DNA from: Chiridota heheva
Taxonomy: Eukaryota > Echinodermata > Holothuroidea > Apodida > Chiridotidae
DNA: 64,000 nt
Assembly (NCBI GenBank): GCA_020152595.1
Contig: JAIGNY010000466.1
Location: 825,001 to 889,000, forward strand
Reading direction: 5' to 3'
Notes under the pieces: generated by a model
What the model was told of the DNA's origin: nothing
The model's database searches: none
Seen by the model: only the letters and a program-made list of their open reading frames with translations
Shown: positions 39,517 through 51,860 of the stretch, piece after piece
How the letters are laid out: the number at the start of each line of letters is the position of its first letter
Numbering within the stretch: position 1 is the stretch's first letter
Program-made: the position numbers and the translations under genes

Positions 39517-39714
39517 ATCCATTTTCTGAGGCAATGACATTTTCATATGCGCTTCAGTAAAATTTAGCCTCCGAACAGTTTAAAGACTTACTGCATTTTG
39601 AACACAATTTTGGATAACATTTTACGCCATCAGCAATTTCTTCGTTCTACGAACTCACATCCCAAACTTAAAAAGGCTGACTATACTGGTATATTCATAA
39701 ACCTCTCCACATGT

Positions 39715-40487
39715 AAATACAAGATTTGCACCAGTATGGTATGAAATTATGTGCACAACACCTTTCCTACACCTATTGAAAAAGATTAAGTGAACAAAAA
39801 AGGTATCTGAATTTTGGGCATAATGACTAGCAATTGGAAATTTTAACATATTGCTGTAAATCAGTTTGATATTGGGCTACTATAACAATGTGTGTCACAA
39901 ATCATCTGTTGTGCCAGCATGTAATCAGTTTAGGAGGTGCTTGCTCTAATAAATTAATGTATGTATTACTCTGTCATTGTAATGACATCAAGTTTGATTA
40001 TAAATCTCCCCCTCCCTCCCCCTTCATCCTTCCAATCCAAAAGGCTGGCTATACCCCTGAATGGTGGACAGTTAACGTGTGCAATTTAGGGGGCTTTTAC
40101 TTGATATGCCAAAGATTCATATACCCCTGCATCAGGATGTAAGTAAAATACAAGATTTGCGCTATGGTATGTAATTGTGCCCACAATACGCCTGGTACAC
40201 AACTATAACAAATAATAATGTGAAGAAATTCTGAACAAATATCTGAATTCTGGCATAATGACAGAGCCATTGGAATTTTGAACATAAGCACTGTAAATCA
40301 GTTTGATTGATAAGCCATAGGGCTACTGTAACAATGTTATTTAAATAGACATATACCTTTGAACTCCATGTGTCACAAATCATTGGTTGTGCCAGCATGT
40401 GATCAGTTTGGGAGGTTCTTGCTCTAGTTCATAAATCAATGTATGTATTACTCTGTCATTGTAATGACATCAAGTTTGATTACGAAT
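39715..40487 (+). repeat. Tandem duplication, two ~300-bp diverged copies
   Basis: Copy 1 (about 39715-40006) and copy 2 (about 40146-40487) share ATACAAGATTTGC, CATAATGAC, GTAAATCAGTTTGAT, TGTGTCACAAATCAT and the near-identical end TGTATGTATTACTCTGTCAT. They are separated by ~140 bp of unrelated sequence. Confidence 0.85.
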
Positions 40488-41391
40488 CTGATCTATTGAA
40501 CAAAGTACAGCTAGGAGGTTTTGAGTCTAGACACTATTTTAAGTTTTGCATGTATTCATGTCAGATAAGTGTTCTGAGTGGTAATTGGTTGAGTGGATTT
40601 AGCGGTAGTTTTGGAGGTGTAATTTAAACCTTGTATGTTGAGGTGCATCATATGCCAGCAATTATCAAGTGTTCCGATTAATCATCAAATAACTTGATTA
40701 GGGAAGAAAGTGATTCAAGAGGAATTCTTTGAAAAATCAATTTGATGTGCAGGTAGTATTGATGAAACGAAAGCCAAATGATATTGATTGCTGTTAGCCA
40801 TACACACCGTGCTTACCAGTGCATATAAGGATTTCTTTTGTCATGAAGATGATGTCTTGCTCTGAGGTGTGGCAAGAAATTGTAAGAGATTGTTACTTTT
40901 AAGAAAGTGTGTCATAATTAAAAGGAATTTATTGAAAAAAAGGAAAGCTATGCACAGTTTGTTCGTTAATGTGAGGGGGTTGTGGAGGGGTCTGAGGGGG
41001 GTGGGGGTGGGATACTGCCACACAGGTATAAGGCATTTTGGTGCATGGTTCTTTGTGCCAACCAAATTTGGATTAATATCGGATATATATCTTAGGATAA
41101 AACGAGATCCTAAGTTTTTGAGGAAATCATTCCAATATGCCCAAAATTTGGTTTTGGCTGAACCCTAGAATCCTGCCCTGCCCAGCCCTGCTCTGCCACA
41201 CATTTGTAAGTTATACAAAAAAGCCCAAATTCAACAAGCACTTATGTACTTGTACAAGTTGGTTCTTTCTACCATATGCAAAACTAAGGGAAAGAAGTGA
41301 AATGACAACTCTTGGAAGGCTGTTTTTGTCCCTCTTTTCAAAAAATCATCAAATCCTATTTAATTCACTTTAAAGAGAAATAGCCTATTGA

Positions 41392-41994
41392 TTAATAGGG
41401 CACTAGACCAAAAAGTGAATGAACCTTAAAGGGGCACATTAAGACAGAAAAGTGAATAAATCTTAAAGGGGCACATTAGACAGAAAAGTGAAAGAATTTT
41501 AAAGGGGCAGATTAGACAGAAAAGTGAATAAATCTTAAAGGGGCACATTAGACAGAAATGTGAATAAATCTTAAAGGGCACATTAGACAGAAATGTGAAT
41601 AAAAAAGGGCACATTGAATGAATCTTAAAGGGGCACATTAGACAGAAAAAGTGAATGAATCTTAAAGGGGCACATTAGACAGAAAAGTGAATGATTCTTA
41701 AAGGGGCACATTAGACAGAAAAGTGAATGAATTTTAAAGGGGCACATTAGACAGAAAAGTGAATAAATCTTAAAGGGGCACATTAGACAGAAATGTGAAT
41801 AAATCTTAAAGGGCACATTGGACAGAAAAGTGAATGAATCTTAAAGGGGCACATTAGACAGAAAAGTGAATGAATCTTAAAGGGGCACATTAGACAGAAA
41901 AGTGAATGAATCTTAAAGGGGCACATTAGACAGAAAAAGTGAATAAATCTTAAAGGGCACATTAGACAGAAAAGTGAATGAATCTTCAAGAGGC
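41392..41994 (+). repeat. 36-bp minisatellite, ~16 units
   Basis: Unit TTAAAGGGGCACATTAGACA followed by GAAAAGTGAATGAATC. The first unit, TAGGGCACTAGACCAAAAAG, resembles the end of MITE family C (GGAGCACTAGACTGAAAAAA). A few units are shortened (41590-41640). Confidence 0.95.
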
Positions 41995-42247
41995 GTTAAA
42001 AAAAAAAGTAGGAGTGCAATTTTCTAGATACTGAAAAATATGCAGCTAAGTTTTTAGCCCACGTGGAGATCTTAAAAACTTCTCTAACATAAATTTTTAT
42101 GCCAAGTAGCTTTCTAATATTCATAAACAGTGATTTTAATACTTTTCTAAGCAAAACTGGTCAATGGATAGTTGAAAAATCGAACAACAAAAAAAGATTT
42201 GTCTTTAATACATAGATAGCTAAACTTCTGAACCTTTTTTTCTCCAG

Positions 42248-42384
42248 GTGAAGCCAGAATCAGTCGCCAAACCTCCTGCGAGTCTATGTCAAGCTTGGCA
42301 AGCATGACTAGTATGTCAAGCGCTGGATCGGCAATGACAGATACAGAAGGACTTGACTCAAACAAAAAGAAGAAGAAGAATTGG
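42248..42384 (+). CDS. NAV: NAV exon: Ser-rich linker ending in a Lys cluster (residues 77-122)
   Basis: Acceptor TTTTTTTCTCCAG; donor TTGG|GTAGGT. The frame, entered with 2 nt, gives GEARISRQTSCESMSSLASM and ends in KKKKKNW. The vertebrate counterpart is RIRRQHSSDSVSSINS followed by KKKKRKNW, so both the Arg-X-X-Arg-Gln-x-Ser start and the terminal basic-Trp cluster are kept. In the family this disordered Ser/Thr-rich part is a phosphorylation and cytoskeleton-binding region; that role is inferred here. It ends in phase 0, matching the next exon 7.8 kb away. An A+G-rich purine run at the 3' end could act as an exonic enhancer, but that is speculation. Confidence 0.95.
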
Positions 42385-43293
42385 GTAGGTGCTTTAAGAA
42401 TCACAAAAAAAAAGGGTTTTTATCCTGTACGTTCATACTAATTAAGCCATAGACAGGGGTGTAAATAATGTGGGATGTAGAGGGGGGTTAACCCCCTCCC
42501 CCCTATTAAGACTGCAGTAAAATTTAAGATTAGTAGGTAAATCTGGTAACAAGTCGGTAAAAATAACAAATTTGATTATTAACATTTTTAAAGGGAGGCA
42601 TTTTTTAATTTTATTTTGTTAAATGGGATTGGTCAATCTTATACCTCCCCCCCCCCCCCCTATCCTTTCCAGTCAAAATGGTCACTAACACGACTGACCA
42701 AGCAGAAGGCAAAGAAATAAAACACATGGAAGTGTTATTGCCTAGGATTCAAACTGCAGTCTTAGATATGAGTAACGCGAAGAACAACCAGGAGGTATGG
42801 TGGCATTAATTAGTTTCCTTCTTGAAACATTTGCTGGTCAAATGAACCTTAGATTCAAAGAATGATACATTATTCTAACAAGATCAATGAGTGCATATCA
42901 GGAAGTAAAATGAGTTATGATGTGGCATAAAGAATTCTTGAATTTTTGTGTTCAGTGGTCACTTTACAAAAATGAAGGCTTGAAAAATATCAGAATTCTG
43001 TGATAGTATTGCAAGCAAGTGTAAGTCACGTTTTGAATTTGGGTTATAAAATCATTCAGTTTTCTGTTATGTGAATTTCATAACTGATTTTATTGAAATG
43101 AAAATAAATTTGTTTGTTAAAACTGTTAGTTGATGTCAAGAAAATGTAGGGATTGTTAAGACCTGTGACTCTGCATTTTATATCAGTAGGATGAATTGAA
43201 TTTACAAGGCTATAAATATATTCTTGCGATATTCAGTGTGGGAAATTAACTTCAAAGGGCCTTTGTTGTATTAGAACAACTGTTATAAAATTC

Positions 43294-43750
43294 ACTAAAG
43301 GTTTAGTTTAGGTGTCAAGCATGTCCATTTTATATGAAAGAGGACTTCAAAAGAAACAAAGTGATAAAGAAAGCATTCAAAAATCGTATTTCATTGCGGA
43401 GATATTCAAGTTTAAAGCTCTTGTCTTATCTGTGTAGAAATGACTGGTGTAGTAATTCTACTATGGAAAGTTGGCATCTTCATTCTCAACAATAGTTTAT
43501 GTATTTTAAATAAAGTTTATTTAATGTTTTCACTATTTAAATTATTTTTCCTTTACCTTTCTTCAGGTGATATAGTATCAATACCCTTCCTAGATTCAGT
43601 TTTATTACTTTTCTGACATATTCCATGGTTTTTAAGCCACAAAATCGCAAGACAAATTATGATAGAATATATCAAGACTGCGGAATCCGTGGCTATGACA
43701 TCACAACTAGTCTGATTTATTCGTTTCTACACAAATGATACCAAACTTTT
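43294..43750 (+). mobile_element. MITE family B, partial copy in NAV intron
   Basis: Starts near ACTAAAGGTTTAGTTTAGG and carries GAGGACTTCAAAAGAAACAA, then CTGTGTAGAAATGACTGGTG, and ends near TTTCTACACAAATGATACCA. The right end with TTAATCCTTT is absent. It lies in the 7.8-kb NAV intron. Confidence 0.75.
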
Positions 43751-46067
43751 TATGTCAAGATTTATAAATCCACGTAATATTTGACATATATATATGTGCT
43801 GTAATACCTCCTTTTTTGGAAGTTTTTTATGTTTTATTATATATATATTTTTCAAAAATGTTCATGTATGCTTGCTGCATTGTATACCTTAAAAATTTCT
43901 TGCTCTAAACCAAAAAACTTATTGTCTGTTTTGAGCATGAAATGATCTGAATTCGTAAAAAAGCTTCATTTCAATGGACTAATGCAGCAATCAAATAGCA
44001 TCTTCACATACCCCCTCCCCACTTCCCCCCAAAGCGTTCAGTTTTTTCTCACCTTTTTCATTTTTTTTTTTTTTTTTTTTTTTAGGTCAAGATTTACCCA
44101 CCTGCATTAATTTTTTGGCAAAGATTTACCTGCCTTAAAAAAATGTAGGTGAAGATTCACCATTAAAAAAAACATGTTTTTTCGTAACCTTTTTTTATAG
44201 CGCATGTACTTAAAAGAGGCCACCCTTTTGTTCTATTGTATTGTACCACAATTTTATTATTCACTTTTATCTTCTTGTATGATACATGTTTGCATTATAG
44301 AAATTGATGACAGCAATAAAGTGTAGCCAGAGCAAATCTTTCCTTATCTTTGAACTGCAACATTCATCCCACAATACTCCCTACATATGACAAACATTTA
44401 CAACAGTGATCAGTTTCTTTTGCAATTTTAAACATTTTATCAAATTAAATTTTCTCCCTTGTAGGCCTTTAACTTTTTTTTTTTTTTTTTTTTTATGGAA
44501 AAACATGCGTTTATGCATTTAAAACAAATTGCATAGGTAGGCCCTAAAAATATTTCACATTGTTTTCGTTGTGAAGACATAATTCAACCTGAAAATCAGT
44601 ACATTTACATGCTCTTAGCGAACCGCGAATGACCACACAGTGACAACAAATTAGTATTTCCACCAATTGAAACGCATAAATAATTATTGACATAATTTGA
44701 GTGCAAATTAGCCAGTTCTTTGAGCGCATGATGTAGGGACATAAATACGGGGGGTGGGGTGATACATCCCCCGCCCCCCACTTTCAGTAAAGCTGTTGCC
44801 AAAATTGAAGACCTGTCAGTAGTAAATCAAGGTCCGCTTCAGTAAAACTTCCATCACAACTTTATCAAACGGATTGTAAATTGAAATATTATGGCACACG
44901 TTCTGCGATTTTGAACCGATGACCTTTTTTTGTCGGTAGGGTCCAACTCTTTTCTTTGTAAATTTGTCATTTTACACCCCCTTCCTCCTTCTCCTTTTCC
45001 TCCCTAATTAAAAGGGTTTACTGATGCCACTGGCATGATGGCACCACTGTGTGTTATGATAATGGACATCAGGGTACGTGGTCCAACTGATCTTCCATGA
45101 AAAGCTATTTATGCAAGGTACAATAGGTACGTGCTAGCACAGGGAGGATGAAACGTCTTCAACCTGTCAATACGTGAAGGAAAAATAGGAGGAAATTATC
45201 ATTTTTCAGTTCAATACTGATTCGATGTTAATGATTTGGATTTGACACATTTCCATAGTTTAAATTAAAGAATTTCAACAAGGATTCACCCACCTGCAAT
45301 AGTTTTTAGGCAAAGATTAACCTGAATTCGTTCAAGATGCACACCACCCAAAATATCTTTCATTCAAGATTCACACCACCCAAAAATATTTTTGATCAAG
45401 ATTCACCCAACCTTTCATTTTATGACCTGAGGATTCGACATTGTAACGACGCCAAATCTTGAACGTGCCTTGAGAGGTGGTCTGTGAAAATGCTGTTTAA
45501 GCGCTGCATAAAAGAAACGAAAACTTTATTGTGCTTCATGCTTGAAAATTTCTACTTCACAAAATGTTTTGTTGTACTGTTGACCGCTAGAATAGCATGC
45601 TCGATCATTTTCAGAGGTCATTTCCATTTTCAAAAGACTTTCTGACTATTTGTTGTTTTCCATTTTCTTTGCGGGAATGCATTTAATTCAGATGGCTTCA
45701 AGTGAAAAGGTAAAGATATGATTTTCTGCATCTTGGTTGCGTGCCTCCTAGTCCTCATGTTCTTAGATTGGTTGTTTCATTTTGAGAGTGAATTGATTTT
45801 CTCCGACATTAATCCCTTTTGTGTTTACTGTAAGATGATTTGTTTGTACCGGACCTACCAGTGTGTATTCATAACATTGTATTTTTCCTGTAGTTATTTA
45901 TTTGAATTATAAGTACTGTAATGAAGATTAATGATTAAGTTAGTGTGTGTATATATCTAACCATTTTTCTTTGAATTGACTTTCAAATATTTTTTTACCC
46001 CTCTTGTGTTATTTTCCTTTTTTGTGAAGTACATTTTCTTAGCTTTAGTTCCTTTTGGTAGACATAG
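43751..46067. other. NAV intron, homopolymer-rich
   Basis: T runs at 44062-44083 and 44469-44494. Motifs AAGATTCACC and CACCYACCTGCA recur at 44090-44165 and 45280-45420, a small diverged repeat. No exon. Confidence 0.55.
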
Positions 46068-46075
46068 TGGATGGT

Positions 46076-46226
46076 CAGTGGCGCAACAATAAGGTGGGTA
46101 AACCCCACTGGTCCTGAGCAAAAATGCAGATTTGGGGGCATTGAGCAATGACAATGCGATATGTTTATTAAAGGGCCCAACCCTCTATATTCTCCACGGG
46201 TCCCCAGAACATGAGTTACGCCACTG
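46076..46226. mobile_element. hAT-like MITE with 8-bp target duplication
   Basis: A 151-bp element with inverted ends CAGTGGCGCAAC and GTTACGCCACTG (one mismatch in 12). It is flanked on both sides by TGGATGGT (46068-46075 and 46227-46234), an exact 8-bp target site duplication. Length of duplication and CAG...CTG ends fit the hAT superfamily. Confidence 0.88.
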
Positions 46227-46616
46227 TGGATGGTGTTTGCATGAACTTGTTCTGTTAAATTTGGCAAAACATTGATCTAACAAATCAAAACTGAGCTGTA
46301 TTAAGCATGTTCAAGGTGCTTTAGTCTCATTTTTACACCCCTTAGCCCGGGGAGACAGTGACAGAACCAAGAGGACATCTAGTTCCCAATATATTGATGG
46401 AAATACTTTTTGTCAGGGATCTATAGCAAGAGTATTAAACCTGACTAACAGTTAATTTGCATTTTACCCCCTATCTTCAGTGCAAATTTTGGCACAATCC
46501 AGATTCAAGTGAAAATAAAGGACTAAAAAATGATATGAAATTTTGGCACAACCTAGATTCAGTAAAAAAAAAAAGACTGAAAAATAATATGAAAAAATTC
46601 CTCTAGGCATTTAGAA

Positions 46617-46717
46617 CTTAATCTACCAGCACTATTTTAAATTAAGCCTGGCAGGCGGAGTCAAAGACGGGCACCCGAAATGGCGATAATATCGCCGCAT
46701 GGTAGAGTAAGGGTTAA
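46617..46717 (+). mobile_element. MITE family D (piggyBac-like), copy 1
   Basis: A ~100-bp GC-richer element with core GGCAGGCGGAGTCAAAGACG and GGCGATAATATCGCC. The right end is GGTAGAGTAAGGGTTAA; the left end CTTAATCTACCAGC is eroded. Confidence 0.85.
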
Positions 46718-46852
46718 GCACAGGCTGATTATTGAAGGGTCCTCTGTCTTCTGAGCAGCAAAGTTGGGCTCATTCCACTTCAGTGACCTGGTGGTCGCCC
46801 ATCGGGACCATGCTGCATATATTTTTGAGTTGGCACACTTGTCGCGGGTTGA

Positions 46853-46961
46853 TTAACCCTTACTCTACCAGCACTGTATTGAAAATGCGCCTGGCAGGCG
46901 GAGTCAAAGACGGGGAACTCGAAACGGCGATAATATTGCCTTGTGGTAGAGCAAAGGTTAA
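46853..46961 (+). mobile_element. MITE family D (piggyBac-like), copy 2
   Basis: A 109-bp copy starting TTAACCCTTACTCTACCAGC and ending GGTAGAGCAAAGGTTAA. TTAA target duplications with CCCTT-type inverted ends are typical of piggyBac-derived MITEs. It sits 135 bp from copy 1 in the same orientation. Confidence 0.88.
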
Positions 46962-47275
46962 AGAATGTATCTTAAATTCTTGAAAAAAGCTGCTATTGCA
47001 TGAACTTGAAGCATATTTTAAGTGTTCACTAAAAAAAAGGTGGGCACCACCTTCTTCTGCTAGATGCACTGCACCGCATGCCACCACTGTCCCCAGAGGG
47101 GCACTTCATGCTAAAAGTGGTAGGGGTGTCCAATCCACCAACCAAAAAACATACACGCAGTATGACAGATTTTTAGACAACTGCAGTATGAATTGATATA
47201 ATTTTGATACCCGTAGTATGAAAGAAGTCCATTTTAATATCTACAGTATGAGCATTCACAGGTTGCATATATTAT

Positions 47276-47479
47276 ACATCTGTCGTGTTTGATATGCCGC
47301 GCACACATCTGACGTGTTTGATATGCCGCGCACACATCTGACGTGTTTGATATGCCACGCACACATCTAACGTGTTTGATATGCCGCGCACACATCTGAC
47401 GTGTTTAATGCAACGCACACATCTGACGTGTTTGATATGCCGCGCACACATCTGACGTGTTTAATATGCCGCGCACATT
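47276..47479 (+). repeat. 29-bp CG-containing minisatellite, 7 units
   Basis: Unit GCGCACACATCTGACGTGTT followed by TGATATGCC. It is richer in CpG than anything around it. Confidence 0.93.
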
Positions 47480-50158
47480 GTTACTATTTGCTGTCCGTAG
47501 ACTTAGTCTGTGTGTATTCTCTAAAGTGGAGGCTACCCCCTTGGGAGTTATGGTCATCACAGGTTTATCTAACCTCTGTAATATTTTATGAGCCATTTAT
47601 CAAAGGGTTTAGCATTTACATAAGATACAATGTACACAACTTTAAGCATACTCAAATATACATACATTTTCTTCAAACTTTAGATGTAAAAGAGGGTTTG
47701 AGATAATAATATTCATCCCTCCAACTAATGAGTATTTTGAGTAGACCAATTAACATCTGTTTCTGTTTCACAGATATGAACAACAAATTGCATGACAATA
47801 TCAACATTATATGTTAATTGTGGTTTATATTTGGATATAGTTTCTTCATAGCCAAGTCTTGATTTCTGGCAAAGGACTTTGGTTCCTTAGGTTAAAAGAT
47901 GGACACAATGTTAAAAATAAATAATCTATGCATTTTACTATCAGATGTAAGGAGAAGATATTTATTTAGGCCCTTCATGTTGTATTGAATTTTTAGAGTG
48001 TAATTCCACCTCCCACATCTCCTTTTCCCATAGAGATGCTGAATTTGTTTTTTTTTTTTTTATTATAGATTTTTGTTCTTCGACAATGTACTTCCTTGCT
48101 GCTGTACAATCCTCTTTGTTTTTTTACAACCTTTTTGATTTTCTTCACTGAAACAAAGATATTACCTTCAGGTGCCACTGTCTGGTTTCCCAAATATCAA
48201 AATATGATCATATCCATGTATGTCTGTATACCTGGGGCATGCTTGCTATCTGTATGTATGATGAGTACCTCTGTGAATCATCATAGCCTAAAACTGATCA
48301 CAGTGACTGAAATGGTCCTACATTGAAGCTCATGTGACTATGCCAGGTGTTTGCTTTTGATTGTTTTCCATGTAACTGGTTATATTGGTCAAAGGGATAG
48401 AAAAATATTGAAAGAACTTTTTTTTTTATGTTATCACAAAATTCCTTCAGAATTGGTTGATTTTTGTGGTCACATATTAGAGATGTGCAATTGCCAGGCC
48501 TGATTAATTGGTTGATTTTTGTGTGTTGTGTCAAATCTGTCTTTAGATGTGTTTTTATGCGGATCATATTCAAAGTCCATAATGAAGCAAAATTGAACCA
48601 GAGTATCATAAACTTAATATGAAGTGAGTATATCTAGGGCTGTCAACACTTGCACATCCGTGTATTTTGATCAAATTAAAGTTCCTTAATTTGTCATAGA
48701 TGATTGGGTGTCTGTTTTAAATCGGGGAGGGGGGGGCATAACCAGCTAAGAGCAAGTGAAATGATTAAAGGGCTTGCTATTTATTTTCGTTGTATTTTGA
48801 TTTCCGATTTTTTTTTTTTTTTTTTTTTGTATTTTGGGAATGTTTGGATATTTCATTGACAATTTTCCTCGATTTTCGAAACAATTTTTTTCTGTCAAAC
48901 ATCGTTGAACTTTGAATCTGTTGGAAAATTCCTTGCACCAGTATGCTTTTTAACGAATTTAAAAGGTTTGTTCAGTATGTGTGATTTAATTAAATTATAG
49001 GGCTATTACAAATTGTTATGCACGTTTAAATTTTTGGTTACATTATTTTTTGGGGGGCAAAATAATTTTGGTGGCCCCCCCAAATACCCCCTGTGGCTAT
49101 GAGCGGGTCAAAAGTATTATATGTCTAAAAATGAATAGCACCTTCTAGATATGAGAACAAGATTTGCAGAGCCAGCTTGTTCCCCACCCAGATCCCACCA
49201 GTGCATGACTTTGATGTTTTAATGCCAAAATAGTTCACTGTCAAAAGTTGGTAGGAGGAAGATTATTATTATTAGTAGTCAGTAGTAGTAGTAGTAGTAT
49301 TGATATTATTATTATTAGTAGTTAGTATAAGTATTTTTTTTATATATATTTTTTTTAATTATTAAATATGTCACATTAAAACTCATTAGTCAATTCATAA
49401 ACTTTTATGGACAAAACCTATTTGGATAATATAACCCTGTTGAGCTGCAACATCATTGCCATCTAAATAGTACGCATTTAATGGAAGTCAACAAGTAGTC
49501 CCTGAAATTGGAGTAAGATATGTGTGTGGCTACAAAATTCAGAATTATTATTGGTAGTAGTAGGTCACATTTAGAGTTTGTGTCACATAGCTAATTTTAC
49601 TGTACAGGAATGCCTTGCAAGAAAGCCTCAACCCAAACAATACCATTCTTTTGAAGAGAAGCTTGTTTATAGGTGTCATGTATTGTGGTTTCTTTCAAGT
49701 TGGGTGTCAGAACCATGCACTGGAATGTTGTTTTGAAAGTCAAATCACCTAGGAAAATCTTGTTTTTCAACTTTGGTTTTGATTGCAGTAGTCGTACCTT
49801 TGTTTTCATTGATTGAAAAATAACACGAAAGGGGAAAAACATCAAATTTGTACAGGTACAGATTTGATCAAAGTCTTCTCCTTCCCATGGACAGAATTAA
49901 ACAGAACTTCGTAAGATGTTGACGACGAAAGAGGTACCTTGTTATTTTTTGTTTAGATTTTAAGATCCTTCCGAGACCTGCTGTACTAAGTTTCTATCAT
50001 GTTTTTCAAACTTTCTTTCAGTCACAGTTAAAAGTGGCATTGTGGAACAGTTTGAAAGTTAGTCTACAAAGTTTCTAGAATATTTCTTTCATTGATATTT
50101 GATTCCGCTTCTTTTGACATTAGGAGTCTCAAGAAAGTATCATTTCTTTTCTGTGCAG
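47480..50158. other. NAV intron, AT-rich with short tandem tracts
   Basis: T run at 48808-48828 and ATTATTATTAGTAGT tracts at 49264-49330. No gene or transposon end recognised. Confidence 0.55.
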
Positions 50159-50316
50159 ATAAGAAGCTCTTTCAGATCAGCATTTGGACGCAATAAGAAG
50201 AAGGCGAGCGGTACCACCACAGACACAGAGGATCTAGAATCAAGTATGACGTTTTCCAACGGCACAATTCACAGCCAAGGCCAGTCGCAGTTGAAACAGT
50301 CTGCCTCCACATCTGC
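50159..50316 (+). CDS. NAV: NAV exon: basic amphipathic segment and Ser/Gln linker (residues 123-174)
   Basis: Acceptor TTTTCTGTGCAG. The product begins IRSSFRSAFGRNKKK, matching vertebrate LRSSFKQAFGKKK, a conserved basic amphipathic stretch, followed by a Thr/Ser/Gln-rich linker with the acidic TDTEDLESS corresponding to SHSDIEEM. The exon must end at 50316 (TCTGC|GTACGT), because the next exon supplies one base to make GCT (Ala175); this leaves phase 2. The last bases and the donor are perfectly duplicated 46 bp downstream (see the repeat at 50302-50393). Use of the second donor would meet an in-frame TAA at 50336. Confidence 0.94.
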
Positions 50317-50393
50317 GTACGTATCCTGGTATTCATAAGTAGTCTTATGCCTCCACATCTGCGTACGTATCCTGGTATTCATAAGTAGTCTTA
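50302..50393 (+). repeat. Perfect 46-bp tandem duplication of exon end and splice donor
   Basis: Bases 50302-50347 are repeated exactly at 50348-50393. The unit holds the last 15 coding bases of the NAV exon and the donor GTACGT plus early intron. The second copy therefore offers an identical donor at 50363. Perfect identity points to a recent event or an assembly artefact. Confidence 0.95.
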
Positions 50394-50503
50394 TGGGATG
50401 GGGAGCTGGAAGTATCTCCTAACATTGAAAAATCCTTGAAATTTAGGATGATTAAATGAGTTTAGTCAAAATGCAATCTAGTGAGTGGTAGGTTGTTAAC
50501 TTT

Positions 50504-50870
50504 CTCTTTCAACATCTAATAAACAAATTCAGACAAAAAAATTACAATTATGAAAATAATTATCAGGGCAAAACTGCTTGTTATGGGTGGGGATCAACAC
50601 GCCTGTTAAGGATGTTGACTGTCTTTCAACATTTAATAAACAATAAGCAAACAATAGGGCTTAAATTTTACAAATAAGAAAACAATTATTCTGGCAAAAC
50701 TTTGTTATGGGTGGGGGATCAACTTGCCCCTAGGTTTGCTGGCTGTCTTTCAACATTTCATATAAAATCGGGAAATATTTTTACAGATATGAAAATAAGT
50801 ATTAGGACAAAACATTTATGGGTGGGGACAGGTCTGACAAACCTCCTTGTTGAAAGTTGTGCTCACTAGT
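50504..50870 (+). repeat. ~120-bp unit, three diverged copies
   Basis: Landmarks TCTTTCAACATTTAATAAAC or a variant (about 50505, 50624, 50747), GGCAAAAC and TTATGGGTGGGG recur at ~120-bp spacing, in the 635-bp NAV intron. Confidence 0.82.
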
Positions 50871-50951
50871 TTAAAAAAATCAGTGAAATTGTACTGATTA
50901 ATGTGTATTGAAAGTAAAATAAATATCTAGTCTTTTATTTTTCTGTTTTAG

Positions 50952-51102
50952 TTTGTATGATGCTGAGGAGAGTCTAGAGACAATCACAGACCTGAAACGA
51001 CAGTTGAGGGACAAAGAAGGCAAATTGACTGACATCAAGCTGGAAGCGTTAAGTTCACAACACCAGCTAGACCAGATGCAGGAGTGTATGAATAAAATGA
51101 AG
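50952..51102 (+). CDS. NAV: NAV exon: second coiled coil (residues 175-225)
   Basis: Acceptor TTTTCTGTTTTAG. After one carried base the product reads LYDAEESLETITDLKRQLRD and continues through KEGKLTDIKLEALSSQHQLDQM. Vertebrate NAV2 has LRNELRDKEMKLTDIRLEALSSAHQLDQL at this point, one of the best conserved non-ATPase segments. It is a strong coiled coil with heptad Leu, Ile and Met. It ends in phase 0 at ATGAAG|GTTGGT, an unusual donor with T at +3. The exon lies 635 bp after the previous one and shortly before a 470-bp TA microsatellite in the next intron. Confidence 0.96.
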
Positions 51103-51382
51103 GTTGGTGCATAAAAAGATAACTTTCAGTTTTTTTTTTTTTATTTCTGACCTCCACTTTTCAGAAATTCATAACATTATCAAGGTCCCTTGTACACTTT
51201 CCTCCACTTTTGGACATTGACGTCAAAAGTTATAGTTAGAACCCCCGACACGCAAGGCTGGCTATGCCACTGCACTCTGCTGAAAGGTGGATGTGTGCTT
51301 CTTGGGGTCTCTACAATAATACAAAACATTACTCCCACTCACAGGCGTAAACACTGCGGAGGTGTGGGCCCCTTCCAATATT

Positions 51383-51860
<478 letters not shown>

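Noticed and set aside
41426-41989. Three - strand frames with a Cys-Pro-Phe-Lys-Ile cycle
   Set aside because: Translation of the 36-bp minisatellite, not a cysteine-rich protein.
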